Under the pieces are notes generated by a model. That model saw only the letters and a program-made list of their open reading frames with translations, searched no databases and was not told the DNA's origin. 36,456 nucleotides of DNA from an uncultured Acidaminococcus sp. (lineage in GTDB: Bacteria; Bacillota; Negativicutes; Acidaminococcales; Acidaminococcaceae), in the NCBI GenBank assembly GCA_902796945.1, contig CADBQR010000040.1, forward strand, positions 1-36,456. Reading direction: 5' to 3'. Every line of letters starts with the position of its first letter. Within the stretch, counting starts at the first letter, position 1. The position numbers were made by a program, and so were the translations under genes. Positions 29,737 through 36,456 of the stretch are shown piece by piece.

Positions 29737-31125
29737 ATGAAGATGAACAGATCGATCGTGATAGCGGTCCTCATGGCCGTATCGGCTTCGTCCCTGGCAT
29801 TTGCCGCTGAACCGACTGCCACGCCGCAAGCTGCGCCGGCGGCCCGGACTGCAGGAACAGAAACGGCTAAGGTTCCGGCGGAGCCCGTGATTCCGCCAGA
29901 GGAAAATGGAGAAGTCCTGGCTGTGGAAAACTTCAAGAGCGTCAAAAACGTTTCCGGGGAGACCGTTTCCCTTGGTGACGGGTATGCCGCTTCCCAGGCG
30001 GACCAGAACGCACTCCTGATCCAAAATGGGGCGAATGTAACCGTAACCCATAGCAATCTCAGCAAACTGGGCCATACGACAAGTATCAAGGGCAGCCGCC
30101 TGAACGGACAGAATGCAATCGTGGCGGTCATCAACAGCACGGCTTCCCTTGAGGGTTGTGTGCTGAACTCCCAGGCTGACGGGTCGGCGGCCCTCTTTTC
30201 TGTCGGCGCCCAGTCTTCCGTGAAGACCCATAACAGCAATATCCGCACGGCCGGCCTGTGGTCCCCCGGCATTGGAGCCAGTAAGGAAGGTAAAGCCGTG
30301 GCCAATAATGTCAACATTGGCACGGCCGGTGCCCATTCGGCCGCAGTCAGTGCTGCTGGCGGCAAATCGAGTGTAACCGTTACCCAGAGCACGCTTTCGA
30401 CCAGCGGCGTGGAAAGCCCGATTGTCTATTCCGGCGGGGATATTTCCTTATCCGAGATCCGCGGAGGTGCCGGAAATTCCAATCTTGTTGTCGTGGAAGG
30501 GAGCAACGTGGCGCGCCTGGAATATGCTGACCTGACCGGCGGCGGGGCGGAAGGAATCCTTCTTTACCGTCAGCTGAATAAGCCCGCCGAAGCCGACCAT
30601 GTATCCCGTTTTTCTGCCAAGCATTGCATCCTGCGTCACGTCGGCGCAGGGCCCATGTTCTTTGTGACGAATACGAATGCCCGCGTTTATGCGGAATTGA
30701 CGAGCTTCCAGCACGAAGGGGATGTATTTGCCCGGGTGGAAGGAAGCAAATGGGGCAAGGAGGGCGATAACGGGGCCCATTTTGAATTCATGGGAAACCA
30801 GCAGCCCGTAAGCGGCAATTTTATTGTCGACAACCTGAGCACGGTTTCCATTGACCTGCAGAACGAAAGCCACTGGTATGGGACGGTCAACAAGGAGCGG
30901 ACGGCCAGGGAAGTGAAGGTCGGACTTGATGCCAAGTCCACCTGGAACCTGACGGATGACGCCTATGTGGATGTCCTGGCCGATGCGGACCAGACCCTGG
31001 CAAACATTACCGGAAACGGGCACAATCTGTATTATGATGCCCAGAATACGGCCAATCAGTGGCTGGGAGGAAAGACCCTTGCCCTGACCGGCGGTGGCAG
31101 CGTCATGCCGGCCCCGGCCAGGTAA
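29737..31125 (+). CDS. Exported right-handed beta-helix protein
   Basis: This 462-residue protein has a clear signal peptide (MKMNRSIVIAVLMAVSASSLAFAAEP), an Ala/Pro/Thr-rich linker (residues 24-60) and about 380 residues of short repeated strands. They have small side chains and Asn/Ser/Gly turns (NALLIQNGANVTVTHSNLS, AALFSVGAQSSVKTHNSNIRTAG, SAAVSAAGGKSSVTVTQSTLSTSG). This is the pattern of a parallel beta-helix as in pectate lyases, haemagglutinins and autotransporter passengers. No autotransporter barrel, LPXTG, SLH or other anchor is seen at the C-terminus, so it is periplasmic or released unless a partner exports it. No catalytic residues could be assigned. It stands alone with its own promoter. 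Confidence 0.68.
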   Translation: MKMNRSIVIAVLMAVSASSLAFAAEPTATPQAAPAARTAGTETAKVPAEPVIPPEENGEVLAVENFKSVKNVSGETVSLGDGYAASQADQNALLIQNGANVTVTHSNLSKLGHTTSIKGSRLNGQNAIVAVINSTASLEGCVLNSQADGSAALFSVGAQSSVKTHNSNIRTAGLWSPGIGASKEGKAVANNVNIGTAGAHSAAVSAAGGKSSVTVTQSTLSTSGVESPIVYSGGDISLSEIRGGAGNSNLVVVEGSNVARLEYADLTGGGAEGILLYRQLNKPAEADHVSRFSAKHCILRHVGAGPMFFVTNTNARVYAELTSFQHEGDVFARVEGSKWGKEGDNGAHFEFMGNQQPVSGNFIVDNLSTVSIDLQNESHWYGTVNKERTAREVKVGLDAKSTWNLTDDAYVDVLADADQTLANITGNGHNLYYDAQNTANQWLGGKTLALTGGGSVMPAPAR

Positions 31126-31223
31126 CCTGAAATTGTGGGGAAGCATTTCGGGACAATTTGACCGAACCCGTTGGGGAATTCGATGAAACCGTGGAATCTG
31201 GTTTCGTACAGGAGGCGTTTGCT

Positions 31224-31832
31224 ATGAAATTATTCAAGAAAATCACCATGCTTGTACTGGCCCTGCTCCTCATCAGCATGCCGGCCCTGGCGGCTTCCTC
31301 CCGCTCGGAAGAAAAAAAGGAACAGCAGCGGCAGGAATTGAGGACGAAGACCTATAAAGTGCTGAAAGACCTTTATGAAAAGAAACCGAAATCCAAACGG
31401 GCCATTGAACATGCTTACGGATATGCCGTTTTTGTGGATACCAGCTATACGGCCCTCTTTTTAGGAGGGGGACATGGCCGGGGACGTGCCGTGAATCAGT
31501 CCAATGGCAAGGAAGTTTTCATGAAGATGGCAGAAGGCAAGGTCGGACTCGGCATTGGGGTCCGCCAGTCCAATATTGTCTTTGTCTTTGATACCATTGA
31601 TGCCTATACCAATTTCATAACCAAGGGTTGGACTTTTGGCGGGCAGGCCGTTGCCGCGGCTACGGACGACGTGCACGGCGATTCCCTCGAAGGGTCCTTC
31701 CAGGTAGCGCCGGGCATGTGGATGTACCAGACGACTACAAAAGGCCTGGCCGCCGAACTGACGGCCAAGGGAACCCGCTTCTACGTGGATAATGATCTCA
31801 ATGAAACGAAAATCCCGAAGGTGAAGGACTGA
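31224..31832 (+). CDS. Exported YSC84/SYLF-domain lipid-binding protein
   Basis: This 202-residue protein starts at ATG 31224 behind ACAGGAGGCGTTTGCT, with signal peptide MKLFKKITMLVLALLLISMPALA. After a charged helix (SEEKKEQQRQELRTKTYKVLKDLYEKK) comes the SYLF (YSC84) domain: AIEHAYGYAVFVDTSYTALFLGGGHGRGRAVNQSNGKEVFM, then GVRQSNIVFVFDTIDAYTNFITKGWTFGGQA. SYLF domains bind phosphoinositides in eukaryotes; in bacteria they are periplasmic and of unknown role. The stop overlaps the trmO ATG (TGATG), an odd coupling of an exported protein with a tRNA enzyme. Confidence 0.82.
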   Translation: MKLFKKITMLVLALLLISMPALAASSRSEEKKEQQRQELRTKTYKVLKDLYEKKPKSKRAIEHAYGYAVFVDTSYTALFLGGGHGRGRAVNQSNGKEVFMKMAEGKVGLGIGVRQSNIVFVFDTIDAYTNFITKGWTFGGQAVAAATDDVHGDSLEGSFQVAPGMWMYQTTTKGLAAELTAKGTRFYVDNDLNETKIPKVKD

Positions 31833-32521
31833 TGCCCATGACGGAACCTGAAGAAACCCTGACCCTGAAGCCGATTGCCCACTACTATGGCCCGGTTACG
31901 GAGAAATTTGGACTGCCGCGGCAAAGCGGCCTGGTTCCGGAACTGAAGGGCCGGATTGTCTTTACCCAGGAGTATCGTATGCCGGAGGCCCTGCGGGGCC
32001 TCGACGGCTTTTCCCACATCTGGCTGATCTGGGGTTTTTCAAAAAATCATACCTGGTCTCCCATGGTGCGGCCACCCCGGCTGGGAGGCAATGAACGGCG
32101 GGGCGTGTTTGCCACGCGGTCGCCTTTCAGACCGAACCCGCTGGGCCTTTCCGTGGTCCGCCTGGAACGGATCCAAACCGACACGCCGGAAGGAAGTTGC
32201 CTTATTGTCAGCGGGGCGGACCTGATGTCGGGAACTCCCGTGTATGACCTCAAACCCTATGTGCCCTATGCCGATATCCGGAAAGAGGCAACGGGCGGTT
32301 TTGCGGCGGCTCCGGATTCAGTCCTGCCGGTCCACTGTCCCGATGCATTCCTGGCTCTTTTCAGTGAAGAAGCAGCCCGTGTTTTGCTGAAACTGCTTTC
32401 CCTGGATCCGCGCCCCCATTACCAGACGGATCCCGGGCGGGTCTATGGAATGGCCTATGAAGGACGGAACGTAAAATTCAGGGTCACCCCATCGGGAGTC
32501 GAAGTTGTCGGAGTGGAATGA
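31832..32521 (+). CDS. trmO: tRNA (adenine37-N6)-methyltransferase TrmO
   Basis: TrmO (formerly TsaA/YaeB/VirR-like) methylates N6 of t6A at position 37 of ANN-decoding tRNAs. The 229-residue protein has the family set: PIAHYYGPVTEKFGLPRQSG, LRGLDGFSHIWLIWGFS, the SAM-binding VFATRSPFRPNPLGLSVVRLE and YDLKPYVPYADI, with the C-terminal VYGMAYEGRNVKFRV. Length is in the normal range. The start is ATG 31832 overlapping the previous stop, with AAGGA upstream; ATG 31838 is an alternative. A terminator follows at 32576. Confidence 0.93.
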   Translation: MPMTEPEETLTLKPIAHYYGPVTEKFGLPRQSGLVPELKGRIVFTQEYRMPEALRGLDGFSHIWLIWGFSKNHTWSPMVRPPRLGGNERRGVFATRSPFRPNPLGLSVVRLERIQTDTPEGSCLIVSGADLMSGTPVYDLKPYVPYADIRKEATGGFAAAPDSVLPVHCPDAFLALFSEEAARVLLKLLSLDPRPHYQTDPGRVYGMAYEGRNVKFRVTPSGVEVVGVE

Positions 32522-32575
32522 ACCTGGCAGCACCCTGTCAGTGAAAGAAAATCAATAAATGATTGCCTGTCATAT

Positions 32576-32605
32576 GGACCGGGTCTTTTTCCGGTTCTTT
32601 CTTTT
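32576..32605 (+). terminator. Terminator after trmO
   Basis: GGACCGG (32576-32582) and CCGGTTC (32591-32597) pair with one wobble around an 8-nt loop, followed by TTTCTTTT. A second perfect 7-bp hairpin, GAACCGC-CCG-GCGGTTC (32618-32634), lies between it and the next gene and could be an operator or mRNA 5' structure. Confidence 0.7.
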
Positions 32606-32661
32606 ATCGATACGGTTGAACCGCCCGGCGGTTCCCTAACTTGATTCAGGAGGTATGTTCT

Positions 32662-33288
32662 ATGAAGAAAAAAGGATTGCTGGCTGCCCTGGCTGTCTGC
32701 CTTACTGTTGCGGGCCCGGCTTTTGCCAAGATTGAATCCAGGGAGGCGGCCATTGCCAGCATCGAGATGCAATGGCCTTATATCAAGGCAGATAACAAAG
32801 CGGCTACCAAGGCTATCAACGCGGATATCCGCGGGTATATGGACGATTTCCGCTATGATTATATGGGCCATAAATTCGAAAGCGGCAGAACCTGGTTTGA
32901 AACTGCCTATGAGGATAAGGACCTGGCAGCGGTTATCCTTTATGACCTGCGGAACGATGGAAAAGAAAACAAGACACTCCTTCATGCCATGGTTTATGAC
33001 ATGAAAACGGGGCAGCGCATTCCTTTGCAGAATGTCTGCAAGCTGACGGTCCAGGACCTTGTTGACCGGGCCAATACCAATTTCTATCGCGATGGATATG
33101 TCAGGATCAAACCCAAGAAAATGCCTGCCCGGGTTCCTGAGGATTATGTCCTGAACAACGATGGCGGGATTTCCGTTTATTTCCAGGTCAATGAAGTCGG
33201 TGACCTGTTGGATGGCAATGTAACGGCGCGCTTTACGCCAGAAGAAATCAGGGAGATCAATGCAAAGCATACGGCGGAAGCAAAGTGA
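32662..33288 (+). CDS. Exported protein with RsiV/DUF3298-like domain
   Basis: This 208-residue protein starts at ATG 32662 behind CAGGAGGTATGTTCT, with signal peptide MKKKGLLAALAVCLTVAGPAFA. The body has the order seen in DUF3298-type proteins: a helix with IKADNKAATKAINADIRGYM, strands, YDMKTGQRIPLQNVCKLTVQDLVDRAN, and the end DYVLNNDGGISVYFQVNEVG. It is shorter than the protein at 24887 and lacks the GAAHP motif, so it is a distant relative at best. No enzyme motif is visible. It overlaps the lipase gene that follows by 29 bases, so the two are probably made together. Confidence 0.68.
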   Translation: MKKKGLLAALAVCLTVAGPAFAKIESREAAIASIEMQWPYIKADNKAATKAINADIRGYMDDFRYDYMGHKFESGRTWFETAYEDKDLAAVILYDLRNDGKENKTLLHAMVYDMKTGQRIPLQNVCKLTVQDLVDRANTNFYRDGYVRIKPKKMPARVPEDYVLNNDGGISVYFQVNEVGDLLDGNVTARFTPEEIREINAKHTAEAK

Positions 33289-34825
33289 GCGTGAAACGAT
33301 AAAAAAGATAATGGCGGTCCTGCTCCTTTCGGGGAGTTTGGGCTTTCCCCTGTCAGTACGGGTAGCAGAAGCTGCGGCAAAACCCGTCGTGAAGCAGGAG
33401 CCAGCTGCCATGCAGCAGCCGGCTCCTGTCCAAAAGGACGTTCCGGCAGCATCACAGCCTGCGGTGGACGCGGAGGCCCTGCGTCAGGCTGTCCAAAAGG
33501 ATATGAATACGGCAGCAGCGGCCCTCATGTGTGCCGGTACGTATCATATGTACGGAACCAGTCAGGAACATGAGCTTTTCTCCGATTATGGTTGGGAAGT
33601 AACTCCCTGTACCTTCTCAAAAGGGAAAACGCAGGTCAATTTTGCCATTGCCGTAGGCAAGAAGAAGGTAAATGGCTTCAAACCGACCATTTTGGCCTTC
33701 CGCGGCAGTCAGAGCCGGAAGGACTGGAACGTCAACCTCAGTACTTCCCTTGTCCCGTTCAAGGAATCCAGGAAAGGCACCAATAGCCAAAAGGATCAAT
33801 CCATTCCCAGTATCCATGAGGGTTTTGACCGCTATGCCCGTACCGCCCTGGACTGCCCCATGGATATCGACGGGGACGGAAAACCGGATGAACTTGTTTC
33901 CTACCTGAAAAAGCACCCGGAACGCCATTTGCTGATTACGGGACATAGCCTGGGCGGTGCCGCGGCAACCCTTTTTGCCGAACGTCTGGTGGAGGCAGGG
34001 GTTCCTGCCAATCAGGTCCCGGTCATTACCTTTGGGGCACCTGCGGTTGGCAATAAGGCCTTTGCCGAAAAGTACGGATCTTCCATCGACCTGCTGCGGG
34101 TCGTCACTTCCATCGACCCGGTTCCCGGCAGTCTTCAGACCTTCTTTGGCGGTGGCTTCACCCAGTTCGGGAAGGTGGAAAAATTCGACTTATCCAAGAA
34201 ATACACGGATTACCAGCATCCCGTATCCTTTTATCTGGACCTGGCGGTCCGGAAATTCTACGATTCCCTGGATGCGGCCGTCGCTGCGAAAGCCCTGCCG
34301 CCACTGCCCGAATCCCGGACGGAAGGGGACGAACCCATGGCTGCACTGGCGGTATATCATGCCAACAGTGGGTTTGATGACCGTTTTTCCCCGGACCTGG
34401 GGCGTTTTGTAGCGGACGAATACAAGTCGCTCCTGCCTCGTTTTACCATGGTCGGCAATCAGGCCTATGCGGGGAAGGAGCCAATCGTGATCGATGAAGA
34501 ACAGCTGACCCGGAAAGCCCGTGAGGCTGGGGCCAAATACCTCATTATAGCCATTGTTGATCAACAGCGGCTGGGACAGACACGACAGTGGTATCTGACG
34601 CTTTCACAGCGGATCAGGACGCTGGAAGGACCGACGCTTTCAACCATGAACATGGGAAGTGCCAATGTAACCTTTGATCGCGGCGTCACGCAGGCTACCC
34701 TGGCGCTCCTGGAAGACCAGAAAAAGCAATTGAAGACGATGCTTCCCTTTGCCCTTGACGGGAATCAGCTATGGAACTGGGGATCCGGAGCAGGAACGGC
34801 TGCCGTAAAGGAAGACGGACGCTGA
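33260..34825 (+). CDS. Exported class 3 lipase with a second C-terminal domain
   Basis: This protein is 521 residues long from ATG 33260, which has AGGGAG upstream; ATG 33311 is an alternative. Signal-like segment MAVLLLSGSLGFPLSVRVAEA is followed by a Pro/Gln/Ala-rich linker (residues 40-75). The lipase domain (about 80-350) has FAIAVGKKKV...ILAFRGSQSRKDWNVN (oxyanion region), nucleophile GHSLGGAAATLFA, Asp in VVTSIDPVPGS and His in DYQHPVSFYLDL. DIDGDGKPDE near residue 198 is an EF-hand/dockerin-like calcium loop inside the domain. The last 150 residues (SLLPRFTMVGNQAY...AGAKYLIIAIVDQQRLG...) form a separate domain resembling the TolB-N/CsgG type of periplasmic fold, a guess. It would cleave lipid esters in the periplasm or outside. 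Confidence 0.82.
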   Translation: MQSIRRKQSERETIKKIMAVLLLSGSLGFPLSVRVAEAAAKPVVKQEPAAMQQPAPVQKDVPAASQPAVDAEALRQAVQKDMNTAAAALMCAGTYHMYGTSQEHELFSDYGWEVTPCTFSKGKTQVNFAIAVGKKKVNGFKPTILAFRGSQSRKDWNVNLSTSLVPFKESRKGTNSQKDQSIPSIHEGFDRYARTALDCPMDIDGDGKPDELVSYLKKHPERHLLITGHSLGGAAATLFAERLVEAGVPANQVPVITFGAPAVGNKAFAEKYGSSIDLLRVVTSIDPVPGSLQTFFGGGFTQFGKVEKFDLSKKYTDYQHPVSFYLDLAVRKFYDSLDAAVAAKALPPLPESRTEGDEPMAALAVYHANSGFDDRFSPDLGRFVADEYKSLLPRFTMVGNQAYAGKEPIVIDEEQLTRKAREAGAKYLIIAIVDQQRLGQTRQWYLTLSQRIRTLEGPTLSTMNMGSANVTFDRGVTQATLALLEDQKKQLKTMLPFALDGNQLWNWGSGAGTAAVKEDGR

Positions 34826-34856
34826 TAAACGTTTTTTTGTAATCGAGGTCCTTTTT

Positions 34857-35750
34857 ATGAAAATCATTGATGCGCATATGCATTTTGCCCATTTTCCCGG
34901 TTTTGATGCGGTTGCCAGGGAAGCGGGCCATGAGAATACAGTGGAGCATTATCTGGCAGCGTGCCGCGAAAATGGAGTGGTCATGTCCATCGTGATGGGA
35001 AATGCTTCCGGCGGGGCACCACAATACGGCGGTATCGTTCCAGAAGTTCCCGACCTGGCAGGACCTTTTGACGTGACCCATTATAACCAGCCCCGGGAAA
35101 TTGCATACTGCGCCGGGATCCAGAGTGAAAAACTGACGCTGGAAAACTGCGAGGCCACGGCCAGGGAAACGGAGCGCTTTGTCAGGACACCGCAATGTGT
35201 TGGCATCAAGATTTACCTCGGATACAACCGGGTTTATGCGGATGATCCGCGGCACGAACCCCTTTATGCCCTGGCTGAACAATACGATGTTCCCGTTGTT
35301 TTTCACACCGGTGAAACGGCTGGCGGCTGGGGACTCCTGAAATACGCGCACCCCCTGACCATTGACCCCGTTGCCGAACGGCATCCGAAGGTCCGTTTTG
35401 TAATGGCCCATTGCGGGAATCCATGGGTCCTGGATGCCCTGGAGGTCATGGCGAAAAATGAAAATGTCTTTGTTGACCTGTCCGGACTGCTTGAAGGCAG
35501 ACTGAGCGGTGAGACCTATTTCAGAAAGCAGAAGGCCTATTTTGATTATCTGCGCATGTGGCTGGACTATGCCGACCGTTACGATAAGGTCCTGTATGGC
35601 ACGGATTGGCCCCTTATCAACATTCGCAGCTATATTGATGTGATGAAGCAGCTGATTCCCCAGGAACACCAGGCGGAATTCTTTTATCAAAACGCGCTGC
35701 GGGTTTTTCCGAAGCTTGCAGCCCTGCTCCCGAAGGAGGAAAAACGATGA
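34857..35750 (+). CDS. Amidohydrolase-family TIM-barrel metal hydrolase (amidohydrolase 2 type)
   Basis: This 297-residue cytosolic enzyme has metal ligands DAHMHF (H7, H9), VVFHTGE (strand 5 His), VMAHCGNPW (strand 6 His) and YGTDWP (strand 8 Asp). These are the pattern of the ACMSD/dihydroxybenzoate-decarboxylase/lactonase-like branch of the amidohydrolase superfamily. CVGIKIYLGYNRVYADDP is the strand-4 stretch, with the Lys-containing motif seen in sugar-lactonase relatives. The substrate is unknown. It overlaps the YhcH-family gene by ATGA, so the two products probably act on one substrate or pathway; YhcH proteins are often tied to sialic acid or sugar-acid metabolism. Confidence 0.85.
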   Translation: MKIIDAHMHFAHFPGFDAVAREAGHENTVEHYLAACRENGVVMSIVMGNASGGAPQYGGIVPEVPDLAGPFDVTHYNQPREIAYCAGIQSEKLTLENCEATARETERFVRTPQCVGIKIYLGYNRVYADDPRHEPLYALAEQYDVPVVFHTGETAGGWGLLKYAHPLTIDPVAERHPKVRFVMAHCGNPWVLDALEVMAKNENVFVDLSGLLEGRLSGETYFRKQKAYFDYLRMWLDYADRYDKVLYGTDWPLINIRSYIDVMKQLIPQEHQAEFFYQNALRVFPKLAALLPKEEKR

Positions 35751-36211
35751 TCACCGGAACCCAGAAGGAAATTGAACGATTGCTGCCACAGGTGGCGGGC
35801 CCTGTAAAGGAAGCCCTGGCTGCCGTTGCAAAAATTGACCTTGACGCAATCCCCGTGGGGAAGACGCCCATTGATGGCGACCGTATCTACGCCAGTGTCA
35901 ATGAGTACCAGACGGAACCCGTACAGGACCGGCGTCCTGAAAAGCACTTCCGCTATATCGACATCCAGATTGTGGCGGCAGGACGTGAACGGATTGGGTT
36001 CACGGATGTGGAAAACGTTTCCGACCTTACGGAAGATTGCAGGGAAACGAAGGATGTCGTTTTCTTTGGCAGAACGGCAAAGGAGAACTTTATCCGTCTC
36101 GAGAAGGGGGACTTCGTTATCTTCTTCCCCTGGGAAGTCCATCGTCCCAACTGCTTCTATGATACAAAAGCGGAACACGTTAAAAAAATCGTCGTGAAAG
36201 TAGCCTTGTAA
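35747..36211 (+). CDS. YhcH/YjgK/YiaL family (DUF386) cupin-like protein
   Basis: This 154-residue protein has all family marks. IYASVNEYQTEP comes first, then RPEKHFRYIDIQIVAAGRERIGF, with the His/Glu/Asp residues of the cupin metal site, then FFGRTAKENFIRLEKGDFVIFFPWEVHRPN, with the second metal His, ending KKIVVKVAL. Characterised relatives include anomerase-like proteins of sialic acid catabolism (YhcH) and the beta subunit of evolved beta-galactosidase (EbgC). It overlaps the amidohydrolase by four bases. No sugar kinase or transporter is adjacent in the window, so the substrate stays open. Confidence 0.92.
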   Translation: MITGTQKEIERLLPQVAGPVKEALAAVAKIDLDAIPVGKTPIDGDRIYASVNEYQTEPVQDRRPEKHFRYIDIQIVAAGRERIGFTDVENVSDLTEDCRETKDVVFFGRTAKENFIRLEKGDFVIFFPWEVHRPNCFYDTKAEHVKKIVVKVAL

Positions 36212-36291
36212 GAGTCCATTTCGGAAGGTCCACTGTGACGAAAAAGAAGGCACGACGTCCCTTTGAAAGGCCATCTTTCAGGAAAAAGCCG

Positions 36292-36319
36292 TTGACAATT
36301 TTTTTTAATTTTGTATAAT
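36292..36319 (+). promoter_or_regulatory. Strong promoter of a tRNA operon
   Basis: TTGACA (36292-36297), 16 bases rich in T, TATAAT (36314-36319): both boxes are consensus. Transcription would start about 25 bases before tRNA-Asn. Confidence 0.88.
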
Positions 36320-36352
36320 ATTATTCGTGACCGCGTCAGAGACGCATAACAT

Positions 36353-36428
36353 TCCCCGATAGCTCAATCGGTAGAGCACTCGACTGTTAATCGAGTTGTT
36401 GTAAGTTCGAGTCTTACTCGGGGAGCCA
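36353..36428 (+). tRNA. tRNA-Asn (GTT)
   Basis: Acceptor TCCCCGA (36353-36359) pairs with TCGGGGA (36418-36424). The D arm is AGCTCAATCGGTAGAGC. The anticodon arm is CTCGA-CTGTTAA-TCGAG with anticodon GTT. The T arm contains GTTCGAGTC. Discriminator G is followed by an encoded CCA. Confidence 0.97.
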
Positions 36429-36430
36429 AT

Positions 36431-36456
36431 GGCCGGGTGGTCAAGCGGTTAAGACA
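36431..36456 (+). tRNA. Partial tRNA, probably tRNA-Glu, cut by the window end
   Basis: GGCCGGG could be the 5' acceptor strand, then TG and a D arm GTCAAGCGGTTAAGAC, a form typical of tRNA-Glu in Firmicutes. The anticodon lies beyond the window, so identity is not proven. Confidence 0.7.

Noticed and set aside
1-36456. CRISPR arrays, insertion sequences, phage genes or integration sites
   Set aside because: No regularly spaced repeats, transposase or integrase motifs, or target-site duplications were seen; the window reads as ordinary chromosome with some accessory metabolism.

Overview
The window looks like chromosomal DNA from a diderm Firmicute of the Negativicutes; Acidaminococcaceae (for example Acidaminococcus) is my inference. 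Ribosome-binding sites, sigma-A-like promoters, ECF vitamin transporters, an AGCS symporter and an ornithine-type racemase are Firmicute-like. A TonB-dependent outer-membrane receptor with ExbB/ExbD/TonB and many signal-peptide proteins require an outer membrane. I saw no transposase, integrase, phage gene or CRISPR array.

Layout. 1-3.0 kb: exported proteins (TPM-domain protein cut by the window edge and probably frameshifted, nucleoside hydrolase, small hypothetical, YARHG protein). 3.1-3.4 kb: AT-rich gap with a strong promoter and inverted repeats but no gene. 3.4-4.1 kb: membrane-anchored NERD-like protein. 4.3-11.0 kb: a transport and catabolism block. It holds an AbgT carrier, an M20 N-carbamoyl-amino-acid-type amidohydrolase with an IclR regulator and, divergently, an Nramp-fold permease without the metal-binding motif, an arginase-fold ureohydrolase with one altered metal ligand, and an L-2-amino-thiazoline-4-carboxylate hydrolase-like protein. 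These fit a pathway for a cyclic amidine, guanidino or ureido compound, and this is my best candidate for an undescribed system. 11.2-12.3 kb: exported alpha/beta hydrolase whose signal peptide is out of frame by one base.

12.5-15.7 kb: ecfA1-ecfA2-ecfT-truA with overlapping genes. 15.7-17.8 kb: AGCS amino-acid symporter behind a leader of about 360 nt that can fold as a pseudoknot ending in a T-run. 17.9-19.0 kb: PLP racemase. 19.2-24.8 kb: TonB-dependent receptor, binding lipoprotein, ABC ATPase (no permease gene), exbB, exbD and tonB. 24.9-25.6 kb: exported DUF3298-type protein. 25.7-29.4 kb: hot-dog protein, bioY, thiolase and acyl-CoA-ligase-like genes, matching the yhfU-yhfS-yhfT set of Bacillus subtilis and preceded by a BirA-like operator. 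BioY could use the ECF module encoded 12 kb upstream.

29.7-34.8 kb: exported beta-helix protein, YSC84/SYLF protein, TrmO tRNA methyltransferase, second DUF3298-like protein, class 3 lipase. 34.9-36.2 kb: amidohydrolase and YhcH-family protein. 36.3 kb to end: a strong promoter, tRNA-Asn(GTT) and the 5' part of another tRNA, probably Glu.

All calls come from reading the sequence and remembered family motifs; no database search was run.
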